A stretch of DNA of 64,000 nt from Epiperipatus broadwayi (lineage: Eukaryota > Onychophora > Udeonychophora > Euonychophora > Peripatidae). Location of the stretch: contig JAQFVV010012416.1 of NCBI GenBank assembly GCA_028023455.1, positions 2,411,767 to 2,475,766 of the forward strand, given 5' to 3'. The stretch's first letter is position 1. Each line of letters starts with the position of its first letter. The notes under the pieces were generated by a model, which was not told where the DNA came from, ran no database searches, and saw only the letters and a program-made list of their open reading frames with translations. Position numbers and translations under genes: made by a program. Of this stretch, positions 15,575-29,559 are shown piece after piece.

Positions 15575-15640
15575 TGTGGTTTGGCACAGTTGGTAGAGGG
15601 TCTGACTTGGGAGTGGGAAGTCACAAGATCGCTCACAAAT
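15575..15640 (+). mobile_element. tRNA-like SINE core (Pro-like)
   Basis: GGCACAGTTGGTAGAGG resembles a tRNA D-arm with the A box. CTGACTTGGGAGTGGGAAG resembles an anticodon arm with a TGG-type (proline-like) loop, and AAGATCGCTC sits where the B box should be. There is no clean acceptor stem and the sequence is embedded in repeat DNA, so this is a SINE head rather than a working tRNA. A related non-tRNA phrase (AGATCTTTAGCTCCA) occurs at 15521 and again near 55470. Confidence 0.55.
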
Positions 15641-15734
15641 CTAGCTGCTTGAACATCTGATGAGCTTCCGAACAATAAAGCCATATATCTTTTTTTAAAA
15701 AAATTTATACTATCATTATTATAAAATATTATCA

Positions 15735-16062
15735 ATCCACTGCAAGATACAGGTATCTCCAAGTTCATTCCATTTTCTCTGATCACTAGCCTCTCTTCTC
15801 CACATCACCCCTGCCTACTTTCTTATTTCATCCATCCATCTCACATGTGGTCTCTCTCTGGGACTTTTACAATCCCTTGGAATTCAGTTTAAGATTTCAA
15901 TTATCCATCTATTATCATATCTTCTAGTAATACGTCCAGCCCAACTTCACTTCAGTCTTTTAATTCTTTCAACGATGTCAGAAACACCTGGTGGTTCTTT
16001 CACCCATGAATAGCGTTTTCGATCTCTTCTTGTTACTCCTAACATGCATCTCTCCAAACTTC
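15735..16062 (-). mobile_element. LINE 3' end (RTE/jockey-like), 5'-truncated
   Basis: Minus-strand translation, with few breaks, gives MERCMLGVTRRDRKR, then a VKEPPGVSDIVERIKRLK segment, SWAGR, WIPRDCKSPRERPHVRWMD and ELGDTCILQWID. This is the C-terminal tail after the RT domain in RTE/jockey-like endonuclease-RT elements. The same tail is found on the plus strand at 52605-52945, so both are 5'-truncated copies of one family, as expected from incomplete target-primed reverse transcription. Confidence 0.8.
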
Positions 16063-17225
16063 TATATATATAATAGTGTATTTTATAGCTAACTAAATTT
16101 TAAAGAATAGAATTTTAAAATTATATTATGAAAAATAAATAATACATAAGGTTTCATATTTCCGATTTTTAGTCACAAATTATAATATATACTTTATATG
16201 CGTCTTTTTTAAAATTTATATCTTAATCAATGAATAACAAAATTATTGGAAAACAGTATGCTAATCTACTACAAATTAAACATTTATGAACATTTATTTG
16301 AATTGCAAAACAAAATATTTTCTTAACCCCCCTCCCGCCTCACAAAGTAGAAATAGAAAAATTGACATGTATAAATAAAATATTTTCATTTTCATGAAAA
16401 TTTAAACTACAATTTACGAACAGACATCATGATATTACAATAGATTTGAAATATATTTAATCTTTTGTCAATCATAATTTATAATAACTAATAGGACTGA
16501 TATTGCTTCCCTTCTGATATCTCAACATCATATGACTCATCTAAATCATTTGATTACAGTATTTTATATATATATAAAAAACAGTTAAATATTATTTATA
16601 TTAGTCTAATTATTGATAAATTACATTTTTGAAATGAAATTCTACAAATATTTAAGCAAATAAAATACCAATTATTTTCTTTTCAAGTTATTAAAAAACA
16701 ACAAAAATATGATATTCGAATCTCTGCACACGTAGCTCAAACCATAAACATACGGGTTTTCTTTCAGACAATAGATCATAGCCAGACAAACCAGCCTGCA
16801 ATAAATAAATGGTATCGGGCTATTATAAGATAAATATCACAAATTAATCTAGGTTAGCTGGATGACTGTCAAAATGATAAAAAGGCAGGATTGTAATATG
16901 ATGTTGCCTACACGACTGTGAGGAAAATGCCATTCTCCTATAGGCACTGGACCTGGTGTTATCTTTATCCTTTTAAAAGCACGCTTCATTTTTAATAAAA
17001 TGAGATTTAACTATACTTTGAACATTACCTAAGTTGTTGAAAAGAAACTAACTGACAACCAAAGTTTGGAGAAAATTATGTATAATCAAATCTTTGCCAA
17101 AATTCTTATCTAATTTAATTACTGTTTGACACCTTAATTGCAGTATTAAATAAATAATTTGTTGTTTGTATATAATAAAATTAAAAAATATTTTTAACAT
17201 TTAGACTTCTGCATAGCAAAAACTT
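16063..17225. other. Unassigned AT-rich stretch
   Basis: No coding signal or recognised repeat was seen. A short CCCCCCTCCCGCCTC patch occurs near 16327. Confidence 0.4.
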
Positions 17226-17235
17226 TGCAGTAGTC

Positions 17236-17333
17236 AAGCGTAGGTGGCCGAGTGGTTAGCCCAGTTGCCTTCCAAGCAGTTGTCCCGGGGTTCGCTTCCC
17301 GGCAGACGCTTTGACACATAAAAAAAATTATTG
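17236..17333 (+). mobile_element. tRNA-derived SINE (Leu/Ser-like head)
   Basis: AAGCGTAGGTGGCCGAGTGG begins the tRNA-like head, with A box TGGCCGAGTGG and B box GGTTCGCTTCC. The closing GACGCTTTGACACA pairs with the 5' AGCGT like an acceptor stem and is followed by an A-rich tail (17320-17328). A short direct repeat, GCAGTAG, at 17227-17233 and 17334-17340 could be the target-site duplication. The same subfamily recurs at 57171. Confidence 0.85.
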
Positions 17334-17340
17334 GCAGTAG

Positions 17341-19820
17341 CTAGTCGTAGAGGGTCAGTGGCGTTTTGAAATTGCGATGCAAGACTTTGCATTTTCCCCT
17401 AGCAAAGGATGATTAGTCATTCATTTATTGACCAAAGTTTGGTGGTTATCTGAGTTGGCTGTGGGCCATATACGTAAGAGGAAAATTTTAAGCTGATTGA
17501 AAAAAAAATTGGCTTGGGTTTAAACTCAAGGCATATATATAGCATGCAAACAAACTACTTTATGTACATCCCATTTAAAACATGAAAGGTCGTACATAGG
17601 AGAATTACCATGAGTAATTTTGAATCAAATCAATACTGTAAAAAAAAATTAGAAAGGTAGTAATAATAATTAAGTTGTTGCTGTTTTTCATGTTTGAAAA
17701 TTAACATTTTTAATTAATAATTAAATTCTTAGAAACAAAAATTATTATAAATTAAACAAGAAAAAAAATTTCTTTTTAATAAATATATATTGTTCAAGCA
17801 AAGAGAAATCTTAATTTATTAAGTAATCATTAATTAAAATTTTCTCACAACAAATTGTGTGTGTAGGTGTATGTATATTTCTTTATTATAAATGCGTTTT
17901 AAAAAAATTATTTGGCCATATGGAAAATGTACATATTTATCAATAATGATGGTAAATTTACATATGATAAAATTAAAATGATTAGAATACTTTAATTAAT
18001 TATCTCTGAAAGATATATTGCTTAGCAAATAGTATCAACTTATCGGTTGTTAAGTCTTATAAAGTATCTTAACACAATGCTTTCTACCAACGAAAGCCTT
18101 CAGTGCCAACGTCAGGATAGTTTTGAAATGTACAGATGGGTATACTTGCTTTCTATATTCAACACCTAAAGCTTAACCCAGAATAGATAGAACTTGACAT
18201 TTTTCCAAACAGCTGATAATTTCTGAGCAAACTTATATATTTTTTTCTAGGTAATGCAGTTAACTATCTATACAATTAATCACTAAATAATATTTGGTTT
18301 TTTCTTAACTGAAATACAAAAGTCTCAAGACAATCTTGGTTGATCAGATTAATAATGTTATCTCTAATGCAGTCACACAAACAAAAAGGTGACATACATC
18401 TACAAGCAATGAGTTATATCTGACATTATTAGGGAAAGCAATTGGAAAATATTATATTTTTCAAGCTATTAATCACAATTCAAATCCTCACAATTAAAGT
18501 CGTAGCAACTTATATCTAAATTGTTACATTTTGATTTAAAAGTCTCAAACATACTTCACTCACAACTTTGATACAATCCATTGTAGATAAACACAATAAA
18601 GATTATCACTAATCATTTTTTAAATTTGAGATTATCCCTAGCCCAGGTATAAACTCTAAGTCTCAGTTAAAGATTAATGTATTTCAATTTTTATTTACAC
18701 ACGTGCATAGAATAATTTCACTTCATCTTTTTTTCCATATGTAATATCTTATGTCTAAAACAAATTAATCATTGTGATTTGTTAAATAAAAACAACAGCC
18801 TTTTTAAAAGAAAGCCCATTAGCATCCCATAGGGTATCAATGGGAATTATTCACCATCTTTTTCAATTATCAGGTAATGAGAGTTTGTATTGTTTTCTAT
18901 CCTTGTTTTAGCATCTAGCTGAGAGTATATATATATATATATCCATTTATTAATCAATGTTGCATTGTTATCTGGATTTGAGAAAAAAATCCTAAACATT
19001 CTGCAAAGAATTTCACTTGATCTATATTCGATTTCAGATGATAAATATGTAGTTGGATACATTATCTCTGTAATATAAAACTTTAAAATTGTTAAATAGA
19101 GGTGTGAGCTACATTGTGCAGCTACTAAGCCTTATGGCAGTAGCAATATCACATCTCCCTCTCATTCCATAATCTGGCTTTGAATGCGGACTGCATTATT
19201 TTTTAAAGATTTTTATCAGTCATAAGAGTCGTTTTTCACATAGCTGGTCTATAGTTACCCTAGCTAACACCCCGTATTTGTTGGTAAAAGTGTATCTAGA
19301 TTTTTTTTTAACTAGAGGATAAAACAATAATGAAAAACTGCTTAAACTATAATAATCGAGCAAGCTTGGTGAACATTATTTTCTCAGTTCCTTTAAAGAG
19401 AATAGGCCTTTACCCCTAATAGACTACTGTCAAAATTTATGTTTATGTAGGTACAGAATGTGTGCGTGTGTGCTTAATATAATTAATTTTATTACTACAA
19501 TTTTTTCATTTCTTGTTTTTAAATATATATATATATTTAATCTAAGAACAAAGCTTTCGATGCTTAGTTAATTTTTTTTACTTTATAATTATAGAAAGGG
19601 GTCAAGATTATTTTATACATATGTCTCTAACTCTAGGCGTAACTCGCATTAATTAACTACAGTATTTATATTTATTTATTATATATATGAGTATGTATTT
19701 ACGTATTTAAAAAATCAATATGATGCTAAAATGCAAATGTTATAATTAAAAAAAAATTCATAAAATTATCTAACATACAGGCTATATATATACCTGTACA
19801 GACAATATAATATATATTGT
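17341..19820. other. Unassigned AT-rich stretch
   Basis: No gene was found. Around 18527-18600 there is a faint relative of the family-D tail (ACTCACAACTTTGATAC). The frame at 18847-19062 is AT-driven, includes a (TA)n tract and is not credible as a gene. Confidence 0.35.
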
Positions 19821-19824
19821 GTTT

Positions 19825-20110
19825 TGAGTTTAGACTTTCACACGACTATCAACTTTCCACACTATCTCATACCATTGATACACTTGACCACATATATATG
19901 TAAAATATAAAATAATCACCAATGTATGTATTTCGTGCTAAATCAGTACTTGTCAGTTGGTCCAGATTATCATTTCTACACATATATACAATAAGTGCTC
20001 AGATATATATTAAGATAGCCAATCTTCATACTTTAATGGACATGCTTCAATCCACTCCGCCCTCCAATTCTTCAGCCATCCATCCTATTGAAAATCTGAT
20101 GGTGAGAGGC
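19825..20110 (-). repeat. Family D hammerhead element, copy D3
   Basis: This shares the D1 order: a GACTTTCA..CGACTATCAACT block near 19832, then TTTCGTGCT at 19931 and TTGTCAGTTGGTCCAGA at 19950. On the minus strand the core reads CUGACAA, a stem II with one mismatch, then GAAA. One core G is replaced, so it is probably inactive. The frame 19922-20125 is an artefact within it. Confidence 0.55.
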
Positions 20111-22430
20111 CAAAGCCTGGACTGACGCTGACATTCTCATTACACCCAGGTTGACCACAAGTCACTCTGACCCTTCATGTACAGGTCATAATTATTATAT
20201 TATTAAAATATCTAATGACAAGATTCTTGTTGTATAGATGAATTTACATACATCTATATACAAACAAACACCATCTCTAAACTGTGACCCCTTTCTGACA
20301 ATTTTAAAACAGCTTTTGAATTGTACAATGAATACACAAGCCGCCTTTCCAATAGCTGACCATAAAGGAGCAGTCAATAACAAATCATTACTTGATAGTT
20401 TTCCCAATTGTCTGGTAGAAAGGGAATGTTTTTCAATACTCACTTTACTTCAAAATAGAAGGATAGCTATGTACTGACCAATTTTAGATGATCATCTGAA
20501 TGGGGGGGGGATATGGTCTCATTGAATCCTGAAAAAACTTGAGCTTCACCTAAATTAAATTTGAATGAAGATCATTGCATAGTGCTAACATGTTGATATA
20601 TTGTCATTTGAGTTATGGAAAATTATCAGCCATGGTAATATAGATTATCATATTATAATAATTATAATATTGTGCTCACAAAGTTGCGAATACTTAATCA
20701 TACAGAATAGTAGGTTGAGCTCAATGTTTTTTTTTTCATTTAATCAAGCTGAGATTTAGTGAACTTTATTTAATTGAGATTATTCCTGGCTCTATCCGAT
20801 GCTAATTCACATAGGGCAGCTGTTAGGAATAAGATAGGGTAAACTGTCTTTAAAAAGGTTTAACAGCAAAAATAAAGTCTGTAGTAGGAAAAATAGATAA
20901 AAGAAGTTTTGATATAGGAAAGTTTAAAAGGGATGCTTAAAAATATACTAATGATGATAGTTGTATATTTATCAAGATTATGTAATATGATCTTCTATGA
21001 TACTAAATACCTAAAACAAAATTGCATATTTTTAAAAAAAAATGTGAAATCTGATTTTTCCAATAGATGAAAAACTTGGAAAATAAATCACTAGTCAATA
21101 CAGGAACCTGAAAAATTTATCAGCATATTACTTTGGATATATAATAGTCAAATCTAATATCAATTGATGAATAATTAAAAAAACAATTGAAAACATATTC
21201 AATTAGAAATTAGATGCCAAATGTAGTGATAAATAATCCACATATATATATAATGAAAATATTCTAAATAAGGTGCTAGTGTGAAACTATAGAATCACTA
21301 ACTTGAGACTGACTTGGAATAACCTGAAAAAGAACTGTAAATAAAGAAATGTGAAAATTTCTTTAAATATTTATCTAAGCTTCCTCAACCAATCATATGA
21401 TCATTGGCATTAAGAAGGTAATAAAATCTCATCTCTTAAATTTTATCTTGTTCAAATTCATTCTGAATAGTCACCAAAAATGTATATTAAGAAAACCCAT
21501 TATGTTAAGTTTTTTTATATAAATTATAAAAAAATAACAAAAATATCATATATAACAGCTATTATAAATAGTGTATATCTTGATAATTATACATTAAAAA
21601 CTTTTTCTGCACATGATTTGATGCCTTTGTCAGAAGTTAAGGATCTGTTTTTATTATTAACCAATTATTACATGCAGAGTGCTATCTCTTGTGGTGCTCT
21701 GTATGCAATAATAAGATAATGAATAAAACAAAGACACAAAATCATGTGTAAAAATGTTTTTAATGTATAATTACACCTGGGTCTCTTTTTATGTGGTAGA
21801 TATGTTCCACAGAAAACCCGCACTAAAAAAATCACAGAAAAATAGACTTAATTTACATTGAAAAATGGGGGATACATTCCTTAATTTTCAGAAATCACAT
21901 AAAACCAAAGCAACAAGGTAAAATTACTTTAAAATTTGCATTAAAAAAAAGGAAATAAAATATGAATAATAAAAAATTTCATATATTTGAAAAAAATTGA
22001 TACAAGACAAACTTTTTTTACTTTTTTTATTAACTATTTAATTTTATTCAAAACAATATGTTTTTATGTGTAATTTATTTTACATTTTTTCATACATATT
22101 TTAATCATTATCTATTTGACAATATGCATGGTTTGTTTGTGAACTGGTAAGAAATCAGATTCATCACAAGAAGAAATGCAATTAATGCCAACTTCAGTCT
22201 CATGCTGTGTTAATGTTTTTCTGAGGATAATGTAATCAGTAATTAAACTTTGAGACAATGATTTTACTAATTGTTTATGAAGCTCCCTATATCCAGATTG
22301 TTATGTCTAGCTGTTAGAGAATGCACCTCCACGAGTGGAACTATATATATAACACACTTCCACAAGTGTGTTAATAATGACTAATGGTTAAAAAATTTTT
22401 TATACACACACACACATATATATATATATA
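20111..22430. other. Unassigned stretch
   Basis: Overlapping opposite-strand frames at 20195-20477 are short and unrecognised. A 25-bp phrase containing ACCTGGGTCTCTTTTT (21772-21795) recurs in inverted orientation at 27632-27657, so both flanks probably hold ends of one old repeat family. Nothing else could be assigned. Confidence 0.3.
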
Positions 22431-22431
22431 T

Positions 22432-22566
22432 GAAGAAAATTTTAGGCAGAAACAAGTTACAACTAAAAATATTGAAAAACTTTTAAAGATATGTTTTTTT
22501 TTAAGTAGAAATTAAAAGTTCTTAAATATTTTTACTTGTAACTTTTGTCTCTCTAAAAGTTTCTCC
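22432..22566. repeat. Small snapback repeat
   Basis: The left arm 22432-22485 (starting GAAGAAAATTTTAGGCAGAA) is a near reverse complement of 22513-22566. The right arm with its spacer (22499-22569) recurs in direct orientation at 27151-27221, containing AAGTAGAAATTAAAAGTTCT. This is a dispersed short repeat family. Confidence 0.65.
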
Positions 22567-23099
22567 ATATATATATATTGTAACCTAGTGTTATTGACAC
22601 TTGGTTTATTTGGCATTGTTTCCACAGGAAAACAATGCAATCCTTTTCTAGGAAATAAAAAAGTAAAATAATAATAATATTAAGTGATTAATAAAATATG
22701 CTATTTACTCACTGTAACGTGTTTTAAGCAAATAACTAATAAATTTAGTAATTTGATGTCATTTTGAAGAAGAGCATGAATAATTTAATTAAAATAAATA
22801 TTAACAATAAGAGCAATTTAATATAGTATAAAGCACCTATCATAAACAGTAATTGATTTTGGATGGGTGGAGAGGGAGAGTAGATGAGTATCTTATCATA
22901 AAGCACAATAACTTCTGGTAATTTTTAAATTAATTTAGATAATAATGTATACAGAATTATGCATCACTAATAAGCATTGTTAATTAAATATATTTATTAT
23001 TTTTCATTATTTGTCAAATTACTTTGTAATCCATTTAAATCATACGGAAAACTATATGACTGTAATAAGTTTTTTTTTTTCCTTTCCTTTGTTTATGTA

Positions 23100-26000
23100 T
23101 AATTAAATGATTATTTTTCTGTAAGAGGTCGCTAAAAGAAGACCGCCAAATTTTGAAGAAAGTTTAGTCTGACATTAGTTTTACAAGGAAGAAGCAGTAC
23201 TGAAATTCGGTAACAAATTTTTTATTATTTTTTATTGCAGAAATAAATATAAGTCCAGTAAATTTTTAATAATATCATGTGAGGCTAATCCTTTTTGATA
23301 AGATATTCTGTTTTCTGTTGCCATCTACCTATTTTAAAGCTTTTTATACGCAAAAATATACTATCTTATGCTAAGGTTCAAAATGACCGTATTGACTACA
23401 GTAATCACGGAAAGTGTCATTATATTTAAATTAAGCAATATAAGTAATTTCCAGGAAATAAACAATTATTTGTTAACTTTACCTTATTTAATAATCTTTT
23501 CGTGGTATAAAAGAAAATTATAATTAAAAGAAATATTATAAAAGCCAAAGAAAGTTAACGAGAAACATTTCGTGCTCTTTCTAAAAGAAATTGTCTGCGT
23601 TTGAAAATAATGTAAGTTCCCCACGTTAAAATATGTTTTATTCACTGAAAATTATCTAAAAATAATATTAATGATCAAGGATATTTACTTATGCACCTGT
23701 ATATTTTTTAAAAAGAAAATATAAATTTTCTCAAGGCAAATATCAGAAAATTTGTATGTGTGCATTTTACGGAGAATTCCTTATTAAAGACAAATTATAA
23801 TTCCTAGAGTAGGAATAAAAACTACAAACATTAGTGATTTAAGTATAACCATAAAATAATATGTTATATTATACATCAACTGGAGTAGTTAAAACTTTAT
23901 ATCCACGTAAGTCAGCTGCAGTCGTTATAATAATAGTATTTTGGAAAATTCGCGCATTAGTTTTATTCCTAAGCCAGCTAGCTAAAAATGATACGTATCG
24001 CCAATAGTAAAAAGAAAAGAATTGTATATGTGATCATCTATCGTCAAATATTCGTCATGTTAAAATATGTATTGTTTTCTTGGATCCCCAAAATTATAGC
24101 AGTTAATTCAAAGAAGAGTTAACATCCAACGCTGCTAGGTTTTTATTTGCCTAATTTATTAAGTGCACCAGAATGGAGGCAACTTTTATAGAAATGAAAT
24201 AATAAAATGTGTTTCTTATTTTAAATTTTGCTTCGTGAACTACGAATGGATCAAGTTCTTCATCTGGATAAATTGCCCAACGAAAAACATTTCTCTAGCG
24301 AGATAATAAGCACTTGTTAAGTAATGATTTTTTTTTTAATTTGTAAAATTATGTGTATTTTTTTTTATATCAACAGGTGAAAGGCTGTATAGTCAAGTAA
24401 TATTTAAATGACCTTGTAATCATAAAGGTATGTTTTCTTGTAATTATTCTAGGTTAAATTTAGATTTGACATGGAAAAATATTTTTTTTATAAAATGTGT
24501 TTACTTATGATATGCAATTATGGGTATAAATTTATATGTTAGATGCGTAAAAGAAGAAAAATTTAGATACTTAATAGGTAAAATATCTAGTTAAAATTAT
24601 CAGAAGTAATTAAAGAGAAGTGCTATACAAAATATTACTTATTTAAAGTTTGAAACAAATTTATACTATGTTAATTGAAGAACTTATTCCCAATTATTCT
24701 TTATTAACGCATTCACTTGATTTAGTTCAAGATACTATAATACCAATTACTTGTTGAATGTTTCTTTGGCAAAGGTGAAAATTATTATGTTTTATTCTGT
24801 GATATCCATTGATTTCAGACGTTGATCTAAGTATACCCCGGAACATAAATTTAGTGTAATTAGTGTATTTGCTTGTCTTGCCCCGATATAGCATTGGTAT
24901 ATGCTTAAGATTCGCATAAGTAATAATTGTAATGTCTTTATTTTGTGGGATGGAAAATGATCTCCCCAAAAGCTTTATTTTCCATGAGGGGAATAGATAA
25001 AACTAGTATTTGGGTATGTTTATAACCCAAGTGATCGCTTCTCAGAGTTAGGACGATCAGTAATTTATATCGTATTTAGTGTATTTCATTCGTTAAAATC
25101 CAGGAGAGGATTATATTTGGTGTGTGTTCCTATTATGCCCAAGTAAGAGGCAAGGACCCACCAAACTATTTTAATGTAGTAGTTAATTCTACAGACCTTC
25201 AGTGTTATTCCATATTCCTCATGAGAAAATAGAGATAATTCCACCATGGAAGGTGTTGAATATTGTGTTTTGTTTAGAAAGTTATGGCAAGATAACGGGT
25301 ATATTGGAGGTTAATTCCTCACGATCCATTTAGTATAAATAGCGTGCTAGTATATATATGATCAATGTCTGGATTGTGCGGCGGAATAGTGCTGGTAATC
25401 CCTACGTAAGTCAATGGAAAGAGTAAGTTTAAAATTGCGTGATTTAGAAATTTTTATTTGCCAACGGAGGGTTCAAATACTAGGTTTAATTCGGGTTAAT
25501 GATTAATTAGCACTCACAGTATAACTTATACTGAGGAATACAATGTGTATAACAACTTCAGTTGTTATTAAGGTAAATATTAAAATAATAAGTGTAACTT
25601 CTGATAAATAACCCATAAATTATAATAAGTTATCTAAATAAAAACTATCATTTAATTAAAGATATGATAATAAAAAAATCGTTTGTACGCATTGCCTAGA
25701 ATCAGATTATTTTTGTTTTAAAACAGATCGTTAGTCATTAAATTTAAATAGCCGTTCATATAAGATACACTAAATGGATGAGTTGATGTATCGATAATAA
25801 TATTTATTTTGTTATATTCAATTTGCATAAATGTAAAAAGAAGATGAAGAAGTAGTTCGAATCCAGGTCTAAAAGTATAGACGAATTAGTGTTAGTTATA
25901 TTTTGTTTTATCCATATGGGATCGAATAAATTGTATATGTTTGTTTATTATGTTAATCATACAGGATAGTTTTGTTAAACTGTAATAATAAATTATAATC

Positions 26001-27100
26001 TTGTTAAAATTTAATAATAAATTATAGTCTTGTTACAAGTTGTTTTGAGTCATTTTTCTTGTGTGCTAAATAAAAGTGTATTTGCATAATACTTGCAATA
26101 CTTTTCTTGAGTCCGAAATCATTTATGAACTCTTAAAATTCAATACACCAGATAGACAATTGTAAGCAGATCCGAATATTTCATTATATTTTAATTTAAT
26201 AAGAATTATTTATGGAATTGAAAACTTCAGACCAAGACATTTTATTTTATATGTGTGTAAAATCACTTTATTCCCAAACTAGTAGGTTTTGGTTGCACAT
26301 TGTTTCGTACACATTTAAGTGAAGTGTCTAAGTAATAAATCTTAGTTAAATTATTGTGTTTTCATGGATGATGGAAGGACACAAAAGCACCCTTGTCTTT
26401 TCATCATTCCGACTGAGATTCTGGATAAAAAGGGCTGTATTATTCAAAATTATGCATTGTTATTGAATCTGGTTATCATTTCTTTAAATATTATAATAGT
26501 AGATATGGGGATGAGGATACCCGGAATTTAAATAAGGTAAATGTTTCCTATAGCCGACCAGAATGTCATTCATATGCGACAACACAATACTGCCGAGCAT
26601 TTTATTAAATATAACAGAGAACCCTGAGATTAGTGTCATTATTATAAGTGCTCTTAAATTAAGAATTAATTCATTATGATCAATATTACAAGCGTGGCAT
26701 GGCTTAAGAGATTGAAACTTCTAATTGTATAATAATAAAAATATTGAGATCATATTGGCAAATTAATGAATGTTTTGTTTTAGTAAGTAATATTAACAAC
26801 GACATGAAATCATCATCATCATTATCGAACAGTGCAAGTACTTACAGCTCAGAGAATGTGTTTTGGATAGAGAGAGAATGGTAGTTTATTCTAAATTTTC
26901 TTTTTAAATTTATTTTTATTAATGATAATTTTTTGTATTCTATCTCTGTCTAAACTGCATATCGCTGTAGCTGAATTATTATAACTAACCAAACGAAGAG
27001 ATATATTAGGTAAAATATAGGGTTTGCTACCCGTCCTATACGGAAGCGTCCGAATTCTGAATTCTCTTTTTTGAATTCTTTTACTAGGTTAGAATATATA
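23100..27100. other. Unassigned, repeat-poor stretch
   Basis: This is the least repeat-dense 4 kb of the window. No convincing exon was found. The 80-codon minus frame at 24727-24969 is unrecognised. At 25983-26035 a 24-bp unit (TAATAATAAATTATA plus a tail) is repeated once with period 29. TATAAATA occurs near 25335 without any downstream gene I can identify. Confidence 0.35.
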
Positions 27101-27150
27101 TATATGTTATAAAAGAAAATATAAACATAAACATTTTAAAAATACATTCT

Positions 27151-27221
27151 TTTTAAGTAGAAATTAAAAGTTCTTAAATATTTTTACTTGTAGCTTTTTT
27201 CTGTCTAAAGGTTTCTCCATG
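27151..27221 (+). repeat. Second copy of 22.5-kb snapback arm
   Basis: A direct copy of 22499-22569, with AAGTAGAAATTAAAAGTTCT followed by TTTTTACTTGTA and ending GTTTCTCCAT. The left arm is absent or strongly diverged here. Confidence 0.6.
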
Positions 27222-27341
27222 TATATATGTGTACAAAACAAAATATAAACATACACATACATAACACTGACATACAACTATTTAACTCTTGTTGGAATTT
27301 AAGAGCTCATTCATAATTCATATCATTAACAAAAAATGATT

Positions 27342-27644
27342 TTACAATTGATTAGAAAGTTGAAGACTTTCTATAATCATTTTTGCTGTGAAACGAACAG
27401 GTTCCACTTCTGTTTCATTATCTTTTTCTAAATCTTCTATGGTATCTAAATTTATTGCCAAACCTTTTTCCAAAAGGCATTTAAAGTATGTAAAATTTAA
27501 TATATGTATATAAAACAGGGAAATCCCGATTTTAAGTGAAATATGAACTTCTTTATCTGCATTAAAAAAAACTGCAACATTAAAAGATATTAAGAAGAAA
27601 CATGAATCACATAACATCAAAATCGCATTAAAAAAAATCCACAC
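27342..27644 (-). pseudogene. Unrecognised 100-codon frame, possible transposase relic
   Basis: The C-terminal half reads DLEKDNETEVEPVRFTAKM, followed by ESLQL. This acidic stretch and then a PxRFT segment resemble the tail of pogo/Tigger-type DDE transposases in position and character. The N-terminal half is hydrophobic and matches nothing I know. No HTH or DDE core is visible nearby. The first bases overlap the inverted repeat phrase shared with 21772. The assignment is weak, and chance is a real alternative. Confidence 0.2.
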
Positions 27645-27659
27645 AAAAAGAGACCCAGG

Positions 27660-29555
27660 TGTATTAATATATATTGTCTATAACAGCTGTTATATATGAT
27701 ATTTTTATTATTATTATTTTTACAATTGTGAATAGTGTAAGACTGTGAACCTGTACTTAAAATCCTTTGTATGATTACATTCTGAAAAACTTTTTCTTAC
27801 AAGATGTAGATAAATAAATAGTGCTTTAACAACAAATATCAAATTATTTTAACCCAAAAGTCTTTTTTTGATAACATTTTGTTATATTCTTCCGTTTATT
27901 AATATATATATACTCATTAAAAACCAGTCATCATTTAGACAATCCCAATAACAATCAACAATCTCAAACTGTTGTCAAGGCAACCTCTTTTTAACAATAA
28001 TGATGGATGTTAATAAGAAAAACATCATAAAAGATTACCAAAATGTTAGTATGATATTAGTTGTTATATAACCTATTTATTATTTATTTATGCATAAAAA
28101 AATAACAAAGTTATATTTCTTTGCATTTTATGATAAAACACAATCACATACAATTGTATATAATTTTTACATTGTGACATACTATTGCATAATGTAGATG
28201 TTGATCTAATGAAAATATAAAATTTTTAAAATATTTGAATTATAAATAGATTTATAGTAATAAATATTTTTTTCCTTTATGCTACTGTGAGAGCCGTCTC
28301 TGTAAATTAATGTATTATTTAAATAAAAATTATCTTTTATAGCAGATTAAAAACTATATACTATCAATATAATATGTGGAAAGCATCTGCTACTGCATTC
28401 AGAGTTCACAATCTTTGTATGGTTCATTGATTCAACCTTCTTCAAGATATTCTTTCTACTAAATGATAGCTCAGCTTTAAATTTAAATTTGGTTTTACAT
28501 TTTCTCTTCAAAAAAGTACTCAGAAAATATGTTCCATTTATTCTTCTAAACATGTATTAAATTTGAACAACTCAGACTATTGCACTTTCATAAACATTTT
28601 AACCATTCTCAAGATGTTGCTTCCCCAAAGCATTTACGATTGTGATAGAATGGTATATTTGATGGCTAAAGAACCATGGATCATCGCATGATTTCCCCAA
28701 ATGGTAATTATACAATTATGTTCAAGGTTTTAATCCACACAATGTCATTTTCAAAATAATTTAAGTAGCATGTTGTTTTGTTTTATTTAGTAATAAAAAA
28801 TATAACATATTTCAAAATATATCAAGATGCTATAACTTATATATATATAGTTTTAAATTTCTATTCAGAAAAATCAACTAAAACATGACATTTAGGCATA
28901 TTTACTAAAAGTAATGTATCTCAATCTTCTCTGTTTTTTATAAGTCTGCATTATATACACAAAAGACTATTTATTACAGTAAATTCAAAATTTACTATTT
29001 ATTTAATCACAGGTAGTCTAAAATAAAACTATCTCTCTCCTGCTACAGAATAAATAGGTTTGTACAATTCAATTAATAATTTATTACTTAAGCACATGAT
29101 ATATTGAAGTCCATATTTTAGCATAGTAAGGAAAGATTAGTTTATACATAGTTAAGCAATAAGAATAAGTGCACACTTGTTCTTTTCAAATCGATGCTCA
29201 CATGTGAGTGTATGTGAATTCGTAAAAGGGTATAACCGGAGATTTGTTTCTTCTTTATAATATTACATACACAGTCTGTGCTATATAAATAATAGACTAT
29301 TTATATCTTTATATTCTTGTATAGTGATTTTTGTTTCTTTAAGCTTGTAAATTATTGGGTATATCCCTACTGCTGATTGTCTATATAGGTGCTAGTCACC
29401 TCAGGAGCTACTCTCTCAATGTTCAGGTAAATTTCCTGTAAATTTTTTTTGTAATATTTTTTATTAAAAAATTATTGGATTAATGATATGGGGATGTAAT
29501 TAATAATAAAATATATTAAATTTTTAATTAAGTTCAAAATGTGGTAAAGTGATAT
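27660..29555. other. Unassigned AT-rich stretch
   Basis: No gene or full repeat was recognised. The 68-codon minus frame at 28347-28553 is unremarkable. Confidence 0.35.
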
Positions 29556-29559
29556 GATA

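Noticed and set aside
15490-15786. 98-codon minus frame as a gene
   Set aside because: It overlaps a tRNA-like SINE core and the LINE 3' end, with no coherent domain.
17236-17321. Possible functional tRNA gene
   Set aside because: A and B boxes are present, but the arms do not form a full cloverleaf, and the same sequence recurs with A-tails and target-site duplications, so it is a SINE.
27342-27644. Confident pogo/Tigger transposase call
   Set aside because: Only a short C-terminal resemblance could be seen, and there is no DDE or HTH region. It is kept as a low-confidence pseudogene only.
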